The notes beneath the pieces were generated by a model. That model was not told the origin of the DNA. It saw nothing but the letters and a program-made list of their open reading frames with translations, and ran no database searches. The translations under genes were made by a program, and so were the position numbers. This document shows positions 44,735 to 55,168 of a stretch of DNA of 64,000 nt, piece after piece (the stretch's first letter is position 1; every line of letters starts with the position of its first letter). Source of the DNA: Asterella californica (taxonomy: Eukaryota; Streptophyta; Marchantiopsida; Marchantiales; Aytoniaceae); the NCBI GenBank assembly GCA_036924285.1, contig JAYKYS010000014.1, positions 11,656,001 through 11,720,000 of the forward strand, in the 5' to 3' direction.

Positions 44735-44752
44735 TGGCGCCGCTGCCGGGGA
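44735..44752 (+). other. Primer binding site of the Tat/Athila-like element
   Basis: tggcgccgctgccgggga, about 20 bases after the LTR end, is the kind of primer site typical of plant Athila/Tat elements (tggcgccgttgccgggga). Which tRNA matches in this species cannot be told here. Confidence 0.75.
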
Positions 44753-44803
44753 TGCGAATGCTGAAATTATCCAAGATCAGTGAACAGAAGTCCAGAGACA
44801 TGT

Positions 44804-47800
44804 ATGTCGACGGGCAAGCCTGATCCTCCTGGAAACGTGCAATCTGAGAGAGACAGGAGGCGAGAAAGACGAGCAGAATATCGAGAACAGATTCTGGAAG
44901 AAGCTCGTCGGTTGAAAAAAGAGCATAAGAAGAGAGAACGAGGATGGAGAACACCTAACTCAAAAGAATGGAAGAGGAAGGAACCAAGCCTTGGTGAATC
45001 AAGTTCACCCCGGACACCAAAGTCATTACCTCCAACCCCTTTCGAATCTGCTCAAAGAGAACTTGACTTCGAAGAAGTTACCACTCGGCTAAGTGCTGAG
45101 AACGAACATCCAGAAAGTGAAGTAGGGTGGAAACCTTTCCCCGAAGTCAATACCGTTTTATATCCGCAGTTGTTTACTCCTGACCCAGAGATAGGAAGTA
45201 CTTCTGCAGATCAAGATCAGTTTACTTCTTCGAATGAAGAAGCTGCGACTAAGACAGTAGAAGCTGTTACTACCTTAGTGGAACTTTTACAGGCGCAGGA
45301 ACTTATTCCTCAAGCACTGGTGCGGGAAATCCTTCCGTTAACTCCAGTGACTCAGAAAGACAGCGCTGCTCCTTACTTACAGCCAACCACAAGACCGTCC
45401 ATATTCAAGAAGAGACAAGCCCAAGCAGCTGCTGCTGCGGGTATTGCCTCTGCTGTCCTCGTTCAAGCTGCAGTACCAGCGCCGATTCCAGCCCCTGCCA
45501 AGATAGCAACTCAAGTTCCAAGGGCTCCTTTTGTTCGAAGTATGGCAGGCCAACCTATCACGAAACATGGATACCCAAAGTTCAGAGGAGGATCTTCAGA
45601 TGACGATGAGGATGCAGATGCTTACATTAAATTGTTTGAATCTGTATCTGTCACTAATAAGGAAGATGCTGAACCAGATCGTCTGCGAATCTTTCCGAGT
45701 CTTCTCAGGAAGAGAGCACGCAGCTGGTACAATCATGCAAATAGAGTACCAGGAGACATCGATACTTGGGACAAGCTGAGGACAAAGTTCTTAGAGCGAT
45801 TCCGGGAAATTGGGTACAATCGTCAAGTTTTAGGAAAGCTGACCAGACTGATCAGAGGAAAGAAAGAGAGCTTAAAAGATTATGTTCAAAGATTCTACAA
45901 TCTACTGGACAAAATTCCGAGGATGGGTACAGCCAACCCATACTCTATGGATCAAGCCACAGAATGGCTAGTTACCGGTTTACCGATTGAAATGGAGATC
46001 TGGTGTCGCAGAGGAAAGATGGACGCCATCGAAGAGGTTGTTGCTTCAGCAGAAGCATTTGAAGCGTCCACCCTCAGAAGTAAAGGAGGATGGATAAAAG
46101 GGAAGAAGAAAGGAAAGAGAGAAAGGAAGGAAGGTAAAACGACTCGGAGGAAGAAGCAGAAGAAGGGTCGCAGAGAACCTTCTTCCTCCGAGGAATCTTC
46201 TGACGATGAGTCTTCTTCGGCCGAAGCCGAAGAATCTTCATCGGCGAGTTCATCTTCTTCGAGCGAAGAAGAACGAAGAATGAAACGCAGTTCTTCGTCC
46301 AAAGAAAAGAAAAGCTCGAAGGAAAAGAAGGGCAAGAAAAAGGGGGATAGTAATCAACTCATGGAGGAGATGATTAAAGGGTTTGCAGACTTGAAAGTGC
46401 AGATGGTACAATCTCCTGAAGGGAGAAAATCACCTGCTACATCTCGTTCAAGTTTATGGTGTACGACATGCGGTAAATCAGGACATGCTAATACGGAATG
46501 TAAGAACAACAGAACATTTCAAGCACAATCGCTTGAATGGGCACCAGCATTCGAATCATATTATAGCTCATTCTTTGTGGAAACTCCGGACGAAGTATAT
46601 GGAGTATTAACGAATCCACCCCCAACACAGCCAGCAATTACTCCAATTCAACCCATACCAATTCAAAGGTTTGCACCAAAAGAGAGGGCCCTGAATGTAT
46701 CTCAGAAACGTTTGATGAGTCCGCCAGGAGCAAATAAACCACCACCCCATGGGTCTTGTTTTAATTGTGGCAGTTTGGAACATTGGTCACCAAACTGCCC
46801 TCAACCAAAGAAATCGATGGGATATGTAGCACTTTGTGGAAGGTGTCATCAGCCAGGACATGCCACAGCAGATTGTACTAACCCACCCGCAGAGAAGAGA
46901 GGGGTTCGCTTTGATCCCAAAACAGAACGTCTTGGAGAAGCTCAACTGCACAAGGTAGACTTGGAAGAATGGAAAGCCGCTGGAGATGAAGGATGGCCAC
47001 CAGAAGAAACTTGGGTTTGTAAAGTGGACACCAGAAGCTCTTTCAAAACCAAGAGAAAGGCAGAAGAAGCGCCCATAAAGACTCAATCGAAGAAAGAACT
47101 GAAGAAGCAGAAGAAGGCTGCGGAGAAAGCCAAGAAGAAGATTGTTGAGGAGGAAATTGAGGAAGAGGAAGAAGAAATACTGAAGAGCGTAAATCCTCCG
47201 AGACTACCAGTTGACATTACGGACGAAGTCCGCGAACTCCTGAAGAAGGAGTTACTACGAGCAGGAACTTCGGCAAGAGAAGCTGATACAACTTCGGCCG
47301 AAGTACCAGAACAATCAACTTCGTCCGTACCTAAGATTTTCCGTTCTTCGGCCACTGAAGACAAGACTGCAGCCAAGAACGAGGAGGTTCCGAAGAAGCA
47401 CAGTCGACCAGAACCTATGAAGAAAGAACCTGTGGCAGTACCACACTATGATGTGGTAGCTGATCTAGAAACACAGAAGGCTAACATAAGTTTCAAACAG
47501 CTGATTCGAGATAACAAAATTTACAGAAAATTGTTACTTCAAGCACTGAAGAAACCCACTAAAGCAAGAAGATCAAAGTTGCCTTCTCTGTTTCACATCG
47601 AGGCAGAAGACCTGGGATCTCCAGAAGTGGAAGTGGAGGTTGCAGGCTGTGTAATTAGGAAAGTGCCAATTGACTCCGGATCAGGAGTCAACATAATGAC
47701 AGAAGACACGGCACACGCGTTGGGTTTCAGCAAGTTTGAAGAAACTCAGCGGGTGTTACGACTGGCAGATCAAACGAGAAGACGACCACTTGGGCTACTA

Positions 47801-48172
47801 CGCAACATCCCCACCTTAATAGGCGGAATTTCTTTTAAACTCACCTATGTTGTGCTGCGCCCTTTGGTTAAGTCTGGTTATCAAATTTTGATTGGGAGGC
47901 CATGGTTGTATGGTGCCAAAGTACTAACAGATTGGTACCGGCACCGTTTACAGTTCAAAGATCCACAGAAACCAACTGATAAGGCTGTGATGGTTTCCTG
48001 GAAGAAGATAACACATCAGGGCGAAACAGAGTCGACTGATGAGGGTTATACTTCAGGATCTGATCCATCAACAAGCAGCGCAGGAGAAAGGAAAGGAGAC
48101 CCTTATTCGATGGTCAACTATCTACAGTGCTATGAAATTGACGAAGAAGAAGATATGAACGAGGCCGAATAG
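44804..48172 (+). CDS. Gag-protease of the Tat/Athila-like element
   Basis: About 1122 codons from ATG 44804. The frame is open from 44780 but only a GTG is available there. Parts: a charged coiled-coil N-terminus, gag core (KFRGGSSDDDEDADAYI, WYNHANRVPGD, LKDYVQRFYNLLDKIP), a Lys-rich then Ser/Glu-rich tract (about 46090-46350), three CCHC knuckles (CTTCGKSGHANTEC, CFNCGSLEHWSPNC, CGRCHQPGHATADC) and an aspartic protease (VPIDSGSGVNIM). It would form the particle and process the polyprotein. The frame ends at TAG 48170-48172 and stays in phase with pol. Three knuckles and the long acidic tract are more than usual for this group. Confidence 0.88.
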   Translation: MSTGKPDPPGNVQSERDRRRERRAEYREQILEEARRLKKEHKKRERGWRTPNSKEWKRKEPSLGESSSPRTPKSLPPTPFESAQRELDFEEVTTRLSAENEHPESEVGWKPFPEVNTVLYPQLFTPDPEIGSTSADQDQFTSSNEEAATKTVEAVTTLVELLQAQELIPQALVREILPLTPVTQKDSAAPYLQPTTRPSIFKKRQAQAAAAAGIASAVLVQAAVPAPIPAPAKIATQVPRAPFVRSMAGQPITKHGYPKFRGGSSDDDEDADAYIKLFESVSVTNKEDAEPDRLRIFPSLLRKRARSWYNHANRVPGDIDTWDKLRTKFLERFREIGYNRQVLGKLTRLIRGKKESLKDYVQRFYNLLDKIPRMGTANPYSMDQATEWLVTGLPIEMEIWCRRGKMDAIEEVVASAEAFEASTLRSKGGWIKGKKKGKRERKEGKTTRRKKQKKGRREPSSSEESSDDESSSAEAEESSSASSSSSSEEERRMKRSSSSKEKKSSKEKKGKKKGDSNQLMEEMIKGFADLKVQMVQSPEGRKSPATSRSSLWCTTCGKSGHANTECKNNRTFQAQSLEWAPAFESYYSSFFVETPDEVYGVLTNPPPTQPAITPIQPIPIQRFAPKERALNVSQKRLMSPPGANKPPPHGSCFNCGSLEHWSPNCPQPKKSMGYVALCGRCHQPGHATADCTNPPAEKRGVRFDPKTERLGEAQLHKVDLEEWKAAGDEGWPPEETWVCKVDTRSSFKTKRKAEEAPIKTQSKKELKKQKKAAEKAKKKIVEEEIEEEEEEILKSVNPPRLPVDITDEVRELLKKELLRAGTSAREADTTSAEVPEQSTSSVPKIFRSSATEDKTAAKNEEVPKKHSRPEPMKKEPVAVPHYDVVADLETQKANISFKQLIRDNKIYRKLLLQALKKPTKARRSKLPSLFHIEAEDLGSPEVEVEVAGCVIRKVPIDSGSGVNIMTEDTAHALGFSKFEETQRVLRLADQTRRRPLGLLRNIPTLIGGISFKLTYVVLRPLVKSGYQILIGRPWLYGAKVLTDWYRHRLQFKDPQKPTDKAVMVSWKKITHQGETESTDEGYTSGSDPSTSSAGERKGDPYSMVNYLQCYEIDEEEDMNEAE

Positions 48173-48178
48173 CAATCA
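48170..48178 (+). promoter_or_regulatory. Candidate stop-codon readthrough signal between gag-pro and pol
   Basis: The in-frame stop and next two codons read TAG CAA TCA, fitting the TAG-CAR-YYA context known for efficient readthrough (tobamovirus type). Frame continues uninterrupted for 946 codons. No other lesion occurs in either half, which argues that the stop is functional rather than decay. Confidence 0.65.
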
Positions 48179-51013
48179 CAGCTAGGTCACGGGAGTGCAG
48201 AGACCAGTCATACAGATGGTATAGTCCTTCCAGGAGCATCCCAAGACCTACTAATAAGCGAAGGTAAGAGCCTCAAGATTTCTATTGTGGTACAAGGAGA
48301 AGAGTTGGAAGTGTATCGTCAGATGCTGATCCATTACCAAGATGTCTTCGCCTGGACTGTGGAGGACATGAAAGGGATACCTGCACAGTGGGGAGAACAT
48401 CGTATCGACCTCATTGAAGGATCAGTACCTGTACGACAGAGGCAGTACCGACTCAACCCAAAATACTCTTTGATGGTTAAAGACGAGATAGATAAGTACC
48501 TAAAGGCAGGTATTATTTTTCCTGTGTTAAGCAGCGAATGGGTAGCACCCATAGTAGTGGTACCCAAGAAGCAAACAGGAAAGATAAGAGTCTGTCAAGA
48601 TTTCAGAAAGCTGAATGCAGCAACCAAGAAGGATCATCACCCTTTACCTTTTACTGATACCATTTTGGATCATGTATCTGGAAAGGAATGTTACAGCTTT
48701 TTGGACGGATTTTCAGGGTACAATCAAGTGTCCATAAGAGAGCAAGATAAGGACAAGACTACCTTTACTACAGATTGGGGCACTTATGCTTATCACAAGA
48801 TGCCTTTTGGACTATGCAATGCACCAGCTACCTTTCAGAGGATGATGACCTCAATTTTCCAAGATTATTTGCGAAAATTTTTAGAGATCTTTGTAGATGA
48901 TTTTTGTGTTTTTGGCACACGTGAAGAACATGCAGCGTGTTTAGCCAAAACCTTTCAGAAGTGTAAGGAAGCCAGACTTGCATTACATCTTGAGAAGTGT
49001 TTCTTCGTGATGACTGAAGGAATACTTCTTGGCCATAGAGTATCAGGTCGAGGCATAGAAGTAGATGTAGAGAAAGTTAGAGTGATACTATCCCTACAGC
49101 CCCCTACTGACATCAGCGAGTTGAGAGCCTTCCTAGGACATGTTGGATATTACAGAAGGTTCATCAAAGATTACGCCATACTTGCTGCGCCATTGACAGA
49201 ATTGCTGAAGAAGACGACAGAGTACCATTGGCACGAGAAACAGCATGAGGCGTTTGAAACGCTGAAGAAGAAGTTGGCAGAAGCACCTGTCATGCGACCA
49301 CCAGACTGGGAGAGACCTTTTCAAGTGTATGTAGACACTTCTGCGTTTGCTATTGGAGTGGTGCTCAGTCAGAAAGATGATGAAAAGAGAGACCACCCAA
49401 TCTACTATGCGAGTAGACAACTTTCAGCAGCAGAAAAGAACTACACCACTACTGAACGTGAAGCGTTGGGAATGGTGTACTCAGTAAAGAAGTTCAGACA
49501 TTACCTTCTTGGCTATGAGTTTGTTTTTCACGTGGATCATTATGCGTTGAAGCATCTAGTACAAAAGTCAGACTTGTCAGGAAGGATAGCAAGATGGATG
49601 TTGTTACTTCAAGAGTTTACTTTCACAGTTCAGACGAGACAAGGGATTCATCATGAGAATGCTGATTACTTGTCTCGACTGAGAACGGGAGAACGAGTGG
49701 ATACAGTGGCAGATGACTTCCCAGATGAGGAATTGTTTCAGCTGACCGTAGCACCTGCTACGAAGTACTATGATCTGTACAGATATTTACAGACTTTGCA
49801 GTGCCCAGAGGAATTGGACGCTGAACAGCGAACAGTCTTCATACATCAGGCGGGACCCTACGAGATGAAGAATGGGATATTGTTCAAAAGAGGGCCTGAT
49901 GAAGAACTTCGAAGATGTCTAGAAACGCATGAGATACCACAAGTGGTAGGAGCATTACACTCGGAACCTGAAGGTGGACACTATGCACTGAGAAACACTG
50001 TGAAGAAGATCCTCTCAGCTGGATACTGGTGGCCAACGATGTACAAAGATGTTCAGGAGATCATCAAGAAGTGTGATAACTGTCAACGAGTGGGTAAGCC
50101 TACGCCAACCACTCAGTGGCCGTTACATCCGATACTCCCATTAGCACCATTCGAGAAGTGGGGGATTGATTTTGTAGGACCTATACAACCTGCAACACGC
50201 CGCACAAGAAGAAGGTACATACTGATAGCTACTGATTATGCAACGAAGATGGTTGAAGCAGCAGCTACCAAGAAAGACGATGCAGCCAATGTGGCTGAGT
50301 TTCTGTACACACAGATCATTACTCGATATGGATGCCCACTGGAGTTGGTGAGTGACCGAGGTACACATTTTTTAAACAAGATGATAGAAGAACTGACAGA
50401 TTACTTTGGTATAAAACACCGGAAGACAACACCGTACAATCCAAAAGCTAACGGATTGACAGAGAAGTCTAACGGAGTGTTATGCAAGATTCTGAACAAG
50501 GTGACAGTGAATCATGCATATGATTGGGATACAAAGTTACCGGCTGTCTTATGGGCATTTCGGAATGCAGAGAAGATTACAACTCGACAAACACCCTTTT
50601 TCCTAACATATGGCATGACACCGATTATGCGAGTTGAATTTGATGTGCCTACTTACAGAATCCTGTCTGAAGATAGACTGTCAGTGGAGGAGAGTCAACT
50701 GTTACGACTTAAGAGTCTGATGACACTTGAGGAAGACCGTGAAGAGTCTAAACGACTAACGGAGATCATTCAAATGAAACGGAAAGAGAAGCACGATAAG
50801 AAGATCCGCAAAGTGGACATCAAGGATGGAGATTTAGTACTACTGTATGACAGTAGATACACTAAATTTCCAGGGAAGTTACACTTACGTTGGATGGGTC
50901 CTTACAAAGTAACGCGTCGTTATAGTTATGGTTCAGTTCAGTTGGAAGAACTCGATGGAACATTGTTAGCTACCCGAGTCAATGGGTGGAGAATCAAGAG
51001 ATACTACTCTTAA
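48173..51013 (+). CDS. Pol (RT, RNase H, integrase) of the Tat/Athila-like element
   Basis: In phase with gag-pro, with no good ATG until within the RT region, so it is expected as a gag-pol fusion made by readthrough. Order: RT ([52 protein letters not shown]), RNase H (VYVDTSAFAIGVVL, YTTTEREALGMVYS), integrase zinc finger (GGHYALRN, CDNCQRVG), core (WGIDFVGPIQ, VSDRGTHFLN, NPKANGLTEKSNG) and a C-terminal basic region. No chromodomain follows, unlike the chromoviruses in this window. RT box is FVDDF rather than YIDD, as in Athila relatives. The frame ends 38 bases before the 3' LTR. Confidence 0.9.
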   Translation, partial: QSQLGHGSAETSHTDGIVLPGASQDLLISEGKSLKISIVVQGEELEVYRQMLIHYQDVFAWTVEDMKGIPAQWGEHRIDLIEGSVPVRQRQYRLNPKYSLMVKDEIDKYLKAGIIFPVLSSEWVAPIVVVPKKQTGKIRVCQDFRKLNAATKKDHHPLPFTDTILDHVSGKECYSFLDGFSGYNQVSIREQDKDKTTFTTDWGTYAYHKMPFGLCNAPATFQRMMTSIFQDYLRKFLEIFVDDFCVFGTREEHAACLAKTFQKCKEARLALHLEKCFFVMTEGILLGHRVSGRGIEVDVEKVRVILSLQPPTDISELRAFLGHVGYYRRFIKDYAILAAPLTELLKKTTEYHWHEKQHEAFETLKKKLAEAPVMRPPDWERPFQVYVDTSAFAIGVVLSQKDDEKRDHPIYYASRQLSAAEKNYTTTEREALGMVYSVKKFRHYLLGYEFVFHVDHYALKHLVQKSDLSGRIARWMLLLQEFTFTVQTRQGIHHENADYLSRLRTGERVDTVADDFPDEELFQLTVAPATKYYDLYRYLQTLQCPEELDAEQRTVFIHQAGPYEMKNGILFKRGPDEELRRCLETHEIPQVVGALHSEPEGGHYALRNTVKKILSAGYWWPTMYKDVQEIIKKCDNCQRVGKPTPTTQWPLHPILPLAPFEKWGIDFVGPIQPATRRTRRRYILIATDYATKMVEAAATKKDDAANVAEFLYTQIITRYGCPLELVSDRGTHFLNKMIEELTDYFGIKHRKTTPYNPKANGLTEKSNGVLCKILNKVTVNHAYDWDTKLPAVLWAFRNAEKITTRQTPFFLTYGMTPIMRVEFDVPTYRILSEDRLSVEESQLLRLKSLMTLEEDREESKRLTEIIQMKRKEKHDKKIRKVDIKDGDLVLLYDSRYTKFPGKLHLRWMGPYKVTRRYSYGSVQLEELDGTLLATRVNGWRIKRYYS

Positions 51014-51036
51014 GAGTTCGCGGGGTCGCTTCACAA

Positions 51037-51051
51037 TTGAGAGGGGGAGTA
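51037..51051 (+). other. Polypurine tract of the Tat/Athila-like element
   Basis: The run ttgagagggggagta abuts the 3' LTR and would prime plus-strand synthesis. Confidence 0.75.
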
Positions 51052-52784
51052 TGTGAAGCCTTGGTTTTTCGTTTTTGTTAATTAATTGATTAGTTGTAAA
51101 GTAAATAAGAAGAATAGATGATAGAAGATAAACGATATGAGTAGAATAGTGTTAATTAGAAGTTTAGTGAAGAATCCCAGTTCTGGAGGAATTTATCGAA
51201 TCTATGGAGACACTGAAAGATGATTTTCTCATAGATGAATTCCTCGGACTAAGAGCTTTCTAACGATATGTTGTGCGAGGCAATCGGAGACTGAACGACG
51301 AAGTTACAGCCGACTGAAGAATGTCAGTCGTCAGTCGTCAAGAGGAAAACCCTAACTTCGGCACGTGCAGGAAAGCCTATCGCGGGATATAAGCAAGGTA
51401 ACAAGTTGTTTACTTTACTGTTTTACTATTCCCAGAGCGAGCGATAGCAGGGCGCAGAGAGCCGCGTTTACCGAACGCCGAAGTACATCAGTTACGGGCG
51501 AGGAAGCCAATTCGCGAGTGATCGGCGAGGAAGCCAATTTGCGAAGAAGTACATCAGTTACGGGCGAGGAAAGGATTGCAGCGAGGAATCCATTTGTAGC
51601 GAAGATCGTTACAGTGATCCTAGGGATGCGCGGGATGCAGACGACTAAGGCGCCGAGGCTCAGATCGTTTGAAGTTAATCGACTGGCTCTTCGCCGCTAC
51701 GACAAAGAGCTCGAGGAAATGGGGTTATCGTTCCTCTTGCTTCCTTGGTGGGGGATGGTTTCCTCGCTAGGTTAGAGAGGAGTTCTTAGCTGCAGATGCG
51801 GAGGGTACTTCAGCTAGGAACCGGATAGTTAGGTTAGGCCAGCGAGTAGTTAGAGAGCTTAGGGAGGTTAGAGCAACCGTAGAGTTCTCAGTTTGTGAGA
51901 TAGGTAGAGAGTTAGCAGTAGAAAGCGGTGTCGTTCCTGGTGTCGTTTCGGACACAGGACCTTCATCCGACGGTCCAGAAGTACGCCCGACTTCTTAGGG
52001 AGAAGATCCGTCATCTTCGGGAAAATCTGTATATAAGCGTTGTGTTGTTTGTATTCAGGACCTCTATGTGTTTTATCATTTTTGAGTTTTCTATTTCCTG
52101 AGTTTACGGAGCCATTGAGTGTTTTGTCTTCTGCGAAGGATTTACCTACGAAGTATCGTAGTTTGCTGTGGTAGGAATTAGTCTGGGTGCCGAAGAATTT
52201 GCTGTTGACATTTGAAATCAGAGTAGAACGTTTACGGCGAAGACTGAGAATAGACCAGCATCTGCGGAGTTAGTTTCCTACGAAGACGTTCTTGGGCGAA
52301 GTTGAATTCGGAAGAAGTTGTTCTTTGGTGGAACACTTAGGAAGAAGTTCAATCTAGTTCTTCGGCGGAAGAAGAGTCTTCTTCGCCAGAGTTTTCCGAG
52401 AACAGTAGTAGTGAAAGTAACTTAGTGTGAAGATACTTAGCGTTTATGGTGTTAGAGGCTACTTAGTAGCACTTCAGCAGTACTTCCTCGTGTGACATTT
52501 CCGTCCGTGACTCTGTTTCTCTGTTGTTCATCTGTTTCTTGAGGTCCCTGACCTGTTCAGTACCTGTTATGTTTGTTTGTCAGGATTGTCAACTCTGTCT
52601 TGTTGGATAGATCTGAGTTTGATCTCTACCGGGACTGATTTCTGCCCGTGAGAATAAAAGACAACTATAAAGAATCACCTTTGTTACGTGTTTACTACTT
52701 TTGGATGATCTTTACTTGCATCTCTGTGGGTTCGATCCTTAAATTACTACTTTCGAGCATCTTTTGGTTTTCTTGTGTGTTACA
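51052..52784 (+). repeat. 3' LTR of the Tat/Athila-like element (internal deletion)
   Basis: 1733 bp, nearly identical to the 5' LTR where both exist. It lacks about 1.43 kb of the U3 ORF: the sequence jumps from tggtttcctcg (matching 37246) to ctaggttagagagg (matching about 43696). The ORF is thereby reduced to a short frame ending GMVSSLG. It keeps 21 bases (tcggcacgtgcaggaaagcct) that the 5' LTR lacks. Confidence 0.88.
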
Positions 52785-52789
52785 ACGGG
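52785..52789 (+). repeat. Target site duplication of the Tat/Athila-like element, right
   Basis: acggg, matching 36552-36556. Confidence 0.9.
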
Positions 52790-53189
52790 TAACCACGTTA
52801 CAAGCTGAGCTAGGTAGAAACACAGCCCGGCTAGCTACTAACGAGAGTAGGGTCACAACGAAGCAAGCTGAAACTCTGAAGTCTACAGGACCAAAGACAC
52901 ATATTGGCGTTAACAAGCAGCCGGAGAACTGCAGACGAGGTAACAAAGGTGGAAAGACCCCAAGCATGGGGTAAGAAAGTAATGAAGGACAGTGCACAGA
53001 AGAAGCGGGGCGGAAGGCGAGTCCGGAGACCCCGTTGTCACATAAGCAGCTGAAGGAGAATCACTAGGCTAGTAGTCGAGGCTCCCTACTGACTTTTGCC
53101 ATGCATTGAAACTTGTGGGGTGCGAAGGAGGGACGCGCCCCTCGTCTAGTGAGCAGAACGAACACTGGTGAGGCAGAATACAGTATACA
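52790..53189 (+). other. 5' UTR of LINE D, second part
   Basis: About 400 bp joining the interrupted 5' UTR to ORF1. It holds short frames only. The purine-richness (aag/gag runs) contrasts with the pyrimidine-rich UTRs of B and C. Confidence 0.5.
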
Positions 53190-54043
53190 ATGAAGGATAT
53201 GGAGCAGGAAGCTGCTGGTCCCAAGCCTGCAAACGAGGGGCAGGAAGACATAGGAACAGGGTCAGCAAACATGGAAGTTGATAGGGAGCTGATACAGGCA
53301 CAGTCCCCAAACAATTCAGCCAGGACATCCATAGAGGACACACCCAAAGAAGGCGAGAGTAAGGAGACAGAAGACACAAGGAGAGAAGCAAAACTTACAA
53401 ATACCCTACAGAGGATGATTATCTCACCTGATCAAATAACTCCTGAATTGCTGAACGGACCGATCATGCACGTACCTTTGGAGGACTGTCTAGCAGCGGT
53501 GGAAGAGCTAACGACCAAGGTAGTTGTCCTCTATTTCTCCTGTTTCACGCCACTTCTTTCACAGGTGGAAGAATGGCTTGACACTGTATGGAGAGACACC
53601 ATGCGGATGAATTCCGAGAGTGTAAGGATTATCGGGAAGCAACATTTTGCAATAGTGTTGGAGCGGGAAGAAGACTGCGTAAAAATGCTTGCCTCATCAA
53701 CTTGCACAATACGCGGCAATCATGCCTGCTTCGTCCCCTGGTCTGTCGAGGCGGAAAGCTCGGATTTTCTCCCGGGTCCTACACCCATATAGGTAGAGCT
53801 TCCGGGAATGCCCCCTCTACACATCAACCACACTACTGCGGCGGTCGCCCAGCTCGGGGAAATTATATCGCTCATATCAAACGATAACCCTGCTGCAAGC
53901 ACAGCGGTAAGAGCGTGCATCAAAGTAGACATCAGCAGCCGGCCGCCAAACGCAATTCTCATGGATTTAGGAGGCTCGATCCACTTACAAAGGGTAGTGT
54001 GGCTACACCTCCCGGGGTGTTGCTTTAGGTGCAAGAGAGTAGG
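53190..54043 (+). pseudogene. LINE D ORF1, N-terminal part (DUF4283-like, CCHC start)
   Basis: From ATG 53190 the frame has an acidic leader, then a DUF4283-like domain (VPLEDCLAAVEELTTKVVV, WLDTVWRDTMRM, HFAIVLEREEDCVKML, FVPWSVEAESSDF). A TGG-to-TAG stop at 53790-53792 interrupts it. In the same frame VELPGMP, DLGGSIHLQRVVWLHLPG and the first half of a zinc knuckle (CCFRCKRVG) follow. Chromovirus Z cuts it exactly there. The layout matches ORF1 of B and C but identity is low, so D is a different lineage. Whether it had the extra EEP-like domain cannot be seen. Confidence 0.8.
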
Positions 54044-55168
54044 TTTCGCGCACCTACCGCCTTGTTGCGCCAGCGGAAGCTCTTGCTCAGTAGGTCCCGA
54101 AATTCAAACCGCTAACCTGCAAACACAATCACAAGTTAGCGTCCATGCACCACTTACCTTAGTTCTGTTTGGTCCGGACCGGAGCCGGACCGTCTCCCTA
54201 ATCATCAAGCTCAGCAATCCTAAGTCCCGACTTAGATCCGCCTAAGTCGGTCCCAAACATGAGCAAGTCACAATATGACTTGGGGCGGACTTCCCATAAA
54301 GTCCAGGGTCCTAAACGGTGCCTCCAGCACACCTAGCGGCCCAACCGCCCGTGATGTCCGTCTGGGTCCAGGCTCCCGAACGGCGGTCTAACCCGCCGAC
54401 TCGTTCCCTAGTCTCGCCCCAGCCCTTACATCGTTCCTAAGTCTAGCCGTCCAAGTCTAGATCGGAACGTGCCTTGGAACTGGCCCAGCCATCACCTCAT
54501 GCCCCAGAGTCCGCCCGCCGAACCCTGGGGTCGGGTGACTCGTCCTGGCCCACCCAGGCATCGAGCCCCCCTCATATATACTTCTGGGGATCGGCGGCCC
54601 CGCCCTCCTCTTTGGTCCCTGAAAATTATACCACAACCCGATTGTGGTTCGGCCATAACTTCCAGCTCGGAGGTCAGATCGAGGAGTGTTATATATCACT
54701 GGAAAGCTCTCGACGAGACCTTTCCAATGATACCTTACTCGCCTCGAGATCTTACGTGGAGCTCCGTCCACGACCTGAAACGTCCCTGGAGCTCCAACAC
54801 TTAGCAGTTTTTCCGAAAACCTGTGGTCCAGACCCAGGGTCGAACCCTGTGGTTCGTCTGCGTCTCGGACCCACGTCTCGGTCCCACGTCTCGGACCCAC
54901 GTCTCAGACCTATGTCTGAGACTCATGTTTCAGCCCGTTCTCAGACTCGCCCCCTTAGGTCAGCGTTCGTCTGGGGCCCTCTTGGGTAGGCCCTTATGTC
55001 CTAACCCAAGGTTCTAACCTTGGTTCAGAGAACCACTTAGGGTTCTTCTGATCCCGACTTCCCGGCCAAGCCGTTAAGTCCTACTCGCAGCGTTCACAAC
55101 CTAGCGCAAGTCCGCTAGGGTTCTGTTGTTCGCGTCTGCGCCCGATCTTGAGAATGAGGGGCGCGACA
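54044..55168 (-). repeat. Chromovirus LTR 5 (3' LTR of Z)
   Basis: 1125 bp, same family as LTRs 1-4, next to the polypurine tract (55169-55184 complement). Confidence 0.9.

Larger units (their letters stand above)
36557..52784 (+). mobile_element. Tat/Athila-like Ty3/Gypsy retrotransposon with giant LTRs
   Basis: Plus-strand element with TG...CA LTRs (36557-44713, enlarged by a Copia insertion; 51052-52784, shortened by a deletion), a 5-bp duplication acggg, primer site 44735-44752, gag-pro 44804-48172, RT-RH-INT 48173-51013 and a polypurine tract before the 3' LTR. The primer site (tggcgccgctgccgggga) and RT motifs ([32 protein letters not shown]) place it near the Tat/Athila group of non-chromoviral plant elements. 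The gag and pol frames have no lesion except one TAG between them. Confidence 0.9.
36241..54043 (+). mobile_element. LINE D: divergent LINE at the same 18S site, doubly interrupted and truncated
   Basis: D starts directly after an 18S target copy at 36241. Its 5' UTR is 36241-36556 plus 52790-53189; removing the Ty3 element and one acggg joins the two parts. Its ORF1 begins at 53190 and is cut by chromovirus Z at 54043. Unlike B and C its 5' UTR is not pyrimidine-rich, and its protein is only distantly similar. ORF2 and the 3' end are not found in the window, so the right part was lost or lies elsewhere. Confidence 0.7.

Noticed and set aside
44780..51013. Possible endogenous pararetrovirus
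   Set aside because: Order protease-RT-RNase H-integrase with LTRs, primer site and target duplication is that of a Ty3 retrotransposon; no movement or coat protein genes were seen.
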